From: Lederbergia citri
Lineage (GTDB): Bacteria; Bacillota; Bacilli; Bacillales; Bacillaceae_C
DNA length: 64,000 nt
Assembly (NCBI RefSeq): GCF_018343625.1
Contig: NZ_JAGYPG010000004.1
Coordinates: 127,102 to 191,101 of the forward strand
Direction: 5' to 3'
In this document: in pieces, positions 59,648-64,000 of the stretch
Layout of the letters: each line of letters begins with the position of its first letter
Numbering within the stretch: the first letter of the stretch is position 1
Program-made: the position numbers and the translations under genes
The notes under the pieces: model-generated
Told to the model about the DNA's origin: nothing
Databases searched by the model: none
What the model saw: the letters and a program-made list of their open reading frames with translations, nothing else

Positions 59648-60784
59648 ATGATTAAGACGGTTTTGTTTGATGTTGATGGGGTTTTATTAAGCGAAGAGCG
59701 TTACTTCGATGCCTCTGCTTTAACGGTTTGGGAAATATTATATAGTCACAATTATCTAGGGCTAAATGCAGAAAAATTTAAGGTTGATTATTCCGATTCC
59801 GAAATAGAGGAAATTCGCAATTTAGTTTTTGAACAAGATCTCGTTTTGAAATTTCAAAAGTCATGTGGATTAAATGCGAATTGGGATATGATATATTTAA
59901 CTCTAGCTTATCAACTAGTTCGACTTTTAGAACAAGTGAACAATTCAGAACAGGTGGCACAGTGGGTTTCCAATGAAATTAATCGAGAAGTTTTAATGGA
60001 AATTGGAAAGTCCTTGTCGGGAAAAGAGATAAAACTTGATTTTGCCACGTTTTTAGATGACTTTAAGCATTCAGAACGAACAAAAGAAGGTTTATTTAAT
60101 CATCTTGATTATTTAGCGAAAGAAAAGCTTGGAGTGGAAAAAACAGTTTTCGGTGAAATTGGCGAACTCTGGTCGACGTGTGAACATGTTTCCCAGGAGT
60201 GGTATGTAGGGGATAGGCACGTATTAGCATCAACTGGTCGTCCTTCCGTTCAGAAAGGAAAAAAAGGATTTTTATCGGCTGAAAAAGTTTTGGCGCCGAC
60301 AGAAGAAATTGCATTGCTATTTGAAGCACTAAAAACAGCAGGGATTACAATCGGCATTGGAACAGGTCGCCCTGAACTCGAGACGATTGAACCATTTCAA
60401 TATTTAGGCTGGCTAAAATATTTCGATGTAAACTATATTGTTACGGCTGACGATGTTTTGGCGGCTGAACGGGCTTTTCCAGATGCAACACCACTTTCAA
60501 AACCAAATCCTTTTACGTATGTGAAAGCATTATCTGGGAAAAAGAAGACGGATCAAGAGTGCATAGTGGAAAAAATGCCAATTCCAAATGGGAAGGAAAC
60601 ATTGATAGTTGGCGATTCATTTGCCGATTTACTCGCCGCACGAAAAATGGGATGTACTTTTGCAGCAGTATTGACGGGATTATCAGGAAAAGGCGCAAGA
60701 GCAGAATTTGAAAAACATCATGCAGAATATATACTTGATAGTGTGATAGACATAAAAGAATTAGTTATGTCATTAGTAAAATAA
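59648..60784 (+). CDS. HAD-superfamily hydrolase
   Basis: The 378-residue protein has motif I VLFDVDGVLLSEE (nucleophile and acid Asp), motif II IGIGTGRPELE (Thr), a Lys in LSKPNPF, and motif IV LIVGDSFADLLAA. The long helical cap (about residues 20-210) is larger than in phosphoglycolate phosphatases and matches a group of Bacillus HAD proteins without known substrate. It is monocistronic, ending in a strong terminator. Confidence 0.88.
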   Translation: MIKTVLFDVDGVLLSEERYFDASALTVWEILYSHNYLGLNAEKFKVDYSDSEIEEIRNLVFEQDLVLKFQKSCGLNANWDMIYLTLAYQLVRLLEQVNNSEQVAQWVSNEINREVLMEIGKSLSGKEIKLDFATFLDDFKHSERTKEGLFNHLDYLAKEKLGVEKTVFGEIGELWSTCEHVSQEWYVGDRHVLASTGRPSVQKGKKGFLSAEKVLAPTEEIALLFEALKTAGITIGIGTGRPELETIEPFQYLGWLKYFDVNYIVTADDVLAAERAFPDATPLSKPNPFTYVKALSGKKKTDQECIVEKMPIPNGKETLIVGDSFADLLAARKMGCTFAAVLTGLSGKGARAEFEKHHAEYILDSVIDIKELVMSLVK

Positions 60785-60827
60785 AAATATCCGGAGGAAG
60801 TTCTGCTTCCTTCGGATATTTTTTTGG
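60785..60827 (+). terminator. Terminator after HAD gene
   Basis: ATATCCGGAGGAAG pairs with CTTCCTTCGGATAT (one mismatch), then TTTTTTT. Confidence 0.92.
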
Positions 60828-60873
60828 TAGTTACTGTGAAAGTTGAATATTCTTTTTCTGAATTATTTTAGGA

Positions 60874-60917
60874 ATATTGGAAAACATCCATTTATCCAGA
60901 AAATCAGTCCACTAAAG
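60874..60917. repeat. Solitary copy of the 50-bp TTGGAC-type repeat
   Basis: ATATTGGAAAACATCC ... AAATCAGTCCACTAAAG matches the units at 17861-18115, especially the third (ATATTGGACATACATCC ... AAATTCTGTCCAATAAA), with the same spacing. It shows the unit is dispersed and not only local. Confidence 0.6.
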
Positions 60918-60946
60918 GGGTGATAACTTCTGATTTTCTCGCAAAC

Positions 60947-62560
60947 TTAAGAATTCATTACAGGAACTCCGCCATTAGGCAGTTCAAGGAATTGTGCGTA
61001 TTCTAACCCTCTTATTACTGTTAAAGCATGAATTACATCTTTATCGGCAATTTTATCAAGGGTAAGTACCATGATTGCTTCGCCGCCAATTTCGGAACGT
61101 CCAACCTGCATTGTACCGATATTAATATCGAAATCACCGAGTGTTGAACCTACGCGTCCAATCATACCTGGGATATCATGGTGTTTTATATATAAAAGAT
61201 ATGGCTCTGGACGAACGTCAACACGGTAATCGTTCATTTTGACAATTCGTGCACCATAACCGTTCAATACAGTAGCACCAATATTAGACTTGGCACCATC
61301 TCGATAAAGCGTAAGCTCAACATAACTTGCAAAACCTTTACTCTTAGGGTGTTTTGAAACGTTAGAAGATACGCCTTGATCTTTTAATAAGTGGTGAGCG
61401 TTGATAAGATTTACTGTATCTCCTAAATGGTGGGAAAGGATGCCTTTAACCATTGTGCGAGTTAGTAAATCTGTATTTTCTTTTGCAAGCTCACCGTAAT
61501 AATTGATTTCCACATTATCTGGAGCTTCTTTTAATAACTGAATCGCAAGCATTCCCATTTGTTCACCAAGTGTAATATATGGCTCAAGCTTCTTATGAGT
61601 TTCTCCAGAAATTTGTGGCATATTGACCGCATGGCTAATGGATTGTGTTTCAAAAATTTCGATGATTTCTTCACTGACTTCATGTGCCACTTTTTCTTGT
61701 GCTTCAACAGTTGATGCACCAAGATGCGGTGTCACAATGACACTTGGATGACTTAATAGTTCTAAGTTAGTTGATGGTTCCGTTTCAAACACATCAAGTG
61801 CGGCACCAGCAACTTTTCCAGAATTTAAGGCTCTTACAAGTGCTGCTTCATCAATAATTCCTCCGCGAGCACAATTTATGATACGGACGCCTTGTTTTGT
61901 TTTAGCTAAATAGTCGTCATTAATAAGTCCACGTGTTTCTTTAATAAGTGGTGTATGAATCGTAATAAAATCAGCTTTTTGAGCAATATCATCTAGCGAT
62001 GCCTTCTTGATCCCAAGCTGATCTGCTCTGTCCGCTGTTAAATATGGATCATAGCCAAGAATCTTCATACCAAAGCTTTTTGCTCTCATTGCTACTTCGG
62101 TTCCAATTTTACCCATACCCACAACACCAAGTGTCTTTTCATACAATTCGACACCTTTAAAAGAATTCCGTTCCCATTTTCCAACTGAAGTGGAGGCATG
62201 AGCTTGTGGAATGCTTCTCGCTAACGAAAGCATCATAGCCATCGTTAGTTCAGCAGCAGAAATTGTGTTGGCACCAGGTGCATTGATGACGATGATTCCT
62301 TTTTTTGTAGCAGCTTTGACATCAATATTATCTACACCAACACCAGCGCGTGCAATCACTTGTAATTTATCGGCATTTTCTAAAATTTCAGCCGTTACTT
62401 GCGTTTGGCTGCGGACAATTAATGCATCGTAATCTTGAATAATATTCTTCAATTCTTCAGCTGGAAGGCCAGGTCTTTTATCGACTGTATAATTTGGATG
62501 ATCATACAACGCCTTTAAACCACTATCACTAATTGCATCTGATACGAGAATTTTATACAT
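60947..62560 (-). CDS. serA: D-3-phosphoglycerate dehydrogenase
   Basis: The enzyme performs the first step of serine synthesis. Of about 537 residues, the catalytic domain comes first (MYKILVSDAISDSGL), with NAD loop LGVVGMGKIGTEVAMRA, Arg in INCARGGIIDE, Glu in VFETEP and His in TPHLGAST. An intervening domain and an ACT domain (LYIKHHDIPGMIGRVG) follow at the end, as in Bacillus SerA. ATG 62560 has GAGGAG upstream, so the 62629 start is too long. It is controlled by a T-box. Confidence 0.97.
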   Translation of the reverse strand: MYKILVSDAISDSGLKALYDHPNYTVDKRPGLPAEELKNIIQDYDALIVRSQTQVTAEILENADKLQVIARAGVGVDNIDVKAATKKGIIVINAPGANTISAAELTMAMMLSLARSIPQAHASTSVGKWERNSFKGVELYEKTLGVVGMGKIGTEVAMRAKSFGMKILGYDPYLTADRADQLGIKKASLDDIAQKADFITIHTPLIKETRGLINDDYLAKTKQGVRIINCARGGIIDEAALVRALNSGKVAGAALDVFETEPSTNLELLSHPSVIVTPHLGASTVEAQEKVAHEVSEEIIEIFETQSISHAVNMPQISGETHKKLEPYITLGEQMGMLAIQLLKEAPDNVEINYYGELAKENTDLLTRTMVKGILSHHLGDTVNLINAHHLLKDQGVSSNVSKHPKSKGFASYVELTLYRDGAKSNIGATVLNGYGARIVKMNDYRVDVRPEPYLLYIKHHDIPGMIGRVGSTLGDFDINIGTMQVGRSEIGGEAIMVLTLDKIADKDVIHALTVIRGLEYAQFLELPNGGVPVMNS

Positions 62561-62598
62561 GATTAATCCATATCTCCTCTGCTTTTTCTTTGTTTTTT

Positions 62599-62745
62599 TG
62601 TCTAGCTCTAGGCGCCCAGCGACTAGCAAACTTTCAGCTTCTTCCTACGATAAGTCAACATCGGCTCGTTCCTCGCCGTGTTTCCTTTATCTCGTCAGAA
62701 GCTTAAAAAGTTTGTACGTCGCTGAACGGGCGCCTTCCGCTTTTC
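62599..62745. repeat. Bacillaceae intergenic repeat (TGTCTAGCTC ... CTTCCGCTTTTC type)
   Basis: The element starts TGTCTAGCTCTAGGCGCC and ends GGGCGCCTTCCGCTTTTC. These ends belong to a structured intergenic repeat that I know from many Bacillaceae genomes. GGCGCCC/GGGCGCC, GCGAC/GTCGC and CTTTCAGCTT/AAGCTTAAAAAG arms give a long imperfect hairpin. It lies between the T-box terminator and the serA start, inside the mRNA leader. Confidence 0.75.
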
Positions 62746-62754
62746 TGATAAAAA

Positions 62755-63000
62755 TGAAAACGCCCCCATAACAGGCGCATGCGCCAAGTTATGAGGGACG
62801 TGAAATCGTGGTGCCACCCTCGTTCACTGATTTGAAATCAAAACAGCCTCGAGTAGATAACGGCGTGGGCCGGGCAAATGCCAGTTCAGAAGTGCTGGGC
62901 AACAATAGACAATACATCGGTTTACACCAACCACCGATTCTCTTTGCAATTATCTAAAAGCCGTCTTCATCATTACATATCATTATTAGAATTAAATATA
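62755..63000 (-). promoter_or_regulatory. T-box leader (serine, specifier AGC) of serA
   Basis: The T-box sequence GAGGGTGGCACCACGA is at 62806-62821, minus strand. The terminator is a 15-bp-class stem at 62761-62800 with T-run behind. In stem I, AAAGAGA and the distal loop GGTTGGTGTAAACC are clear. The specifier segment reads CCC-AGC-ACTTCTGAAC, giving the Ser codon AGC at 62894-62896, which suits serA. The element covers roughly 245 nt. Confidence 0.9.
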
Positions 63001-63006
63001 CAAAAT

Positions 63007-63034
63007 ATTCTACCACAAGAAGATTATGATGCAA
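63007..63034 (-). promoter_or_regulatory. Promoter of the serA transcript
   Basis: On the minus strand TTGCAT, 16 bp, TAGAAT. It would start the RNA shortly before T-box stem I. Confidence 0.6.
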
Positions 63035-63340
63035 GAGGTTGTAGAAATATTTTCGAAGAAAGTTGTAAATTGCTGTTTCACCTTTAAAAACAAACCACTA
63101 ACAAATCACAAAAACCCCTACTCGTTTATTATGAATGGTGAAAAAGAATTATTAGTTAGTGTAGTGAATGAAAACGGAACTTTAATCGTTAGCACCGATG
63201 CAAAAACAAATAAAAACTGGAAATTAATCTTAAGAAATATATTTACAGATACATGTAAAGACACAGCAATTGAAAATAGTAAACAAGGTGTTGTAGTCAC
63301 CCCTAATACATCATCTGCTACTTTCAAAATTAATCTTTAG
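63026..63340 (+). pseudogene. Possible 3' fragment of a glycosidase gene
   Basis: The frame gives about 104 residues. The C-terminal 70 (MNGEKELLVSVVNENGTLIV, WKLILRNI, GVVVTPNTSSATFKINL) look like the last beta-domain of a large carbohydrate-active enzyme. The N-terminal third reads as non-coding and runs into the serA promoter. No ribosome site is evident. It may be the remnant of a deleted gene. Assignment to a family (GH31-like end) is only an impression. Confidence 0.3.
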
Positions 63341-63363
63341 TTTTGCCTATGTTAAAAGAGCCA

Positions 63364-63426
63364 GTTGATTGGAGAGGAAGGTGAGAACCAACCGCAGACA
63401 GCGAGAGCTTGGAGGAAAAATCAACG
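63364..63426. repeat. Degenerate copy of the GC-rich Bacillaceae repeat (TTGATTGGAG ... AAATCAAC)
   Basis: GTTGATTGGAGAGGAAGG ... CAGCGAGAGCTTGGAGGAAA and AATCAAC keep the ends and landmarks of a common Bacillus intergenic element (TTGATTGGAGCGGAAGG ... AGCGCCTGGAGCGG AAATCAAC), but about half the usual interior is missing. The ends GTTGATT/AATCAAC are inverted repeats. Confidence 0.65.
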
Positions 63427-63526
63427 ACCTATGTTATAAACGGATCAAAAACAAGCAGGAATATATCACCCTGTTTCTTTCTTTGTATTCTTACCTCCTA
63501 CCAATGTTTGATGGTGAAAGTATTAT

Positions 63527-63555
63527 TTGTTTATCTGGTTAAACAAAGCTATAAT
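63527..63555 (+). promoter_or_regulatory. Sigma-A promoter of the terminal MFS gene
   Basis: TTGTTT (63527-63532), 17 bp, TATAAT (63550-63555), 45 bp before the ATG. Confidence 0.8.
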
Positions 63556-63600
63556 GTATTGCATTGAAGAATACTATTTTATTGAAAAGAGTAAAATCAC

Positions 63601-64000
63601 ATGAAACTCTCTAAAAAATTTGTTTTATATATTTTAATGTTAAATATGTTTATCACATTTAGTGCAATTGGACTTATAGTCCCAGTTATGCCAACTTATT
63701 TGAAAACCTTTGGAGCCGCAGGACAGGCACTTGGCTTTTTGATTGCAATTATTGCTTTTGCCCAGTTTATTTTCTCTCCGGTTGCAGGAAATTTATCGGA
63801 TCGCCATGGACGCAAAAATTTAATAATTATAGGCCTTTTAGTGAATGGTCTTTCTCAAATTGCCTTTGGGCTTTCTACCGAACTTTGGATGCTTTATCTT
63901 TGTCGATTTTTTACAGGAGTCGGATCGGCCTTTATCGTTCCTCCTCTTATGGCCTATACTGCTGATATCACAACCACTAAAGAACGCGGAAAAGCAATGG
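63601..64000 (+). CDS. MFS multidrug transporter, N-terminal part (cut by window end)
   Basis: The frame is open to the last base and gives 133 residues: MKLSKKFVLYILMLNMFITF, then IGLIVPVMPTYLKTFG (motif D1-like), the loop 2-3 motif GNLSDRHGRKNLI (GxxxDRxGRK) and RFFTGVGSAFIVPPLMAY (helix 4-5 region). This is the NorA/Bmr-like 12-helix DHA1 group of drug-proton antiporters. A consensus-like promoter precedes it, and the ribosome site (AAGAG) is weak. Confidence 0.88.
   Translation, partial: MKLSKKFVLYILMLNMFITFSAIGLIVPVMPTYLKTFGAAGQALGFLIAIIAFAQFIFSPVAGNLSDRHGRKNLIIIGLLVNGLSQIAFGLSTELWMLYLCRFFTGVGSAFIVPPLMAYTADITTTKERGKAM

Noticed and set aside
62559..62771. Open frame on + strand opposite the serA leader
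   Set aside because: It is explained by the GC-rich intergenic repeat and T-box terminator on the other strand and has no ribosome site.
63440..63480. Weak CAGG/CCTG hairpin before the terminal MFS promoter as terminator
   Set aside because: The stem is only a few base pairs and imperfect, so I do not list it.

Overview
The window is chromosomal DNA of a spore-forming member of the Bacillaceae (Firmicutes). The genome is AT-rich. Strong Shine-Dalgarno sequences often sit before TTG or GTG starts. RNA control is typically Bacillus-like: a GlcT-type RAT leader, a preQ1-I riboswitch, a SAM-I (S-box) riboswitch and a serine T-box. Also present are a LutRABC lactate operon, a spore-coat-like protein, an RsbR-like STAS protein and the QueT transporter. 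I cannot name genus or species from sequence alone.

Layout. 1-14 kb holds short housekeeping and accessory units: the end of an MFS pump, an XRE-like/vWA pair, glutaminase, GNAT plus PspC, an E. coli-type SAM decarboxylase, an IS3-family element inserted in the decarboxylase terminator, a cupin, a secreted GDSL esterase, a cytosine-deaminase-like amidohydrolase, an RluA-type pseudouridine synthase, an MscS channel and a methyltransferase. 14.2-17.7 kb holds a coat-like gene divergent from a PTS operon (IIA, GlcT-like antiterminator, NagE-like IICB) with its own RAT/terminator leader. 17.7-22.8 kb holds a five-unit tandem repeat, an MFS exporter, a YlmA-like ATPase, DUF1054 and a hydroxyacid dehydrogenase.

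23.3-41.7 kb is a glycan-utilisation locus. It contains a GntR/UTRA regulator, an ABC importer without ATPase, an N-acetylhexosamine-6-phosphate deacetylase (NagA/AgaA), a Cys-rich Gfo/Idh oxidoreductase, a 1120-residue secreted protein with four beta-type modules and a DUF4832 end, a LacC-like PfkB kinase, a COG3618 lactonase, GH29 and GH95 alpha-L-fucosidases, a TIM-barrel epimerase and a DUF4091/GH123-like enzyme. Read together, it looks like uptake and intracellular dismantling of fucosylated, N-acetylhexosamine-containing (probably GalNAc) oligosaccharides. lutR-lutABC (41.8-45.5 kb) follows directly. L-lactate is an end product of oxidative L-fucose catabolism, so the placement may be functional.

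45.6-56.3 kb is a second carbohydrate locus: a ROK repressor, two TIM-barrel epimerases, four different Gfo/Idh dehydrogenases and a second ABC importer without ATPase. The ROK promoter and the importer promoter carry the same promoter/operator block, so the two transcription units are probably one regulon. Several NAD-dependent dehydrogenases together with epimerase-fold proteins suggest oxidation-elimination-hydration-reduction of a glycoside or anhydrosugar rather than plain hydrolysis. This is the best candidate for an undescribed pathway in the window.

56.4-64 kb returns to ordinary genes (STAS protein, QueT, S-box with a tiny downstream gene, HAD phosphatase, SerA under a T-box). Two degenerate Bacillaceae intergenic repeats and a possible gene fragment lie around the serA leader. 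The window ends inside an MFS pump gene.
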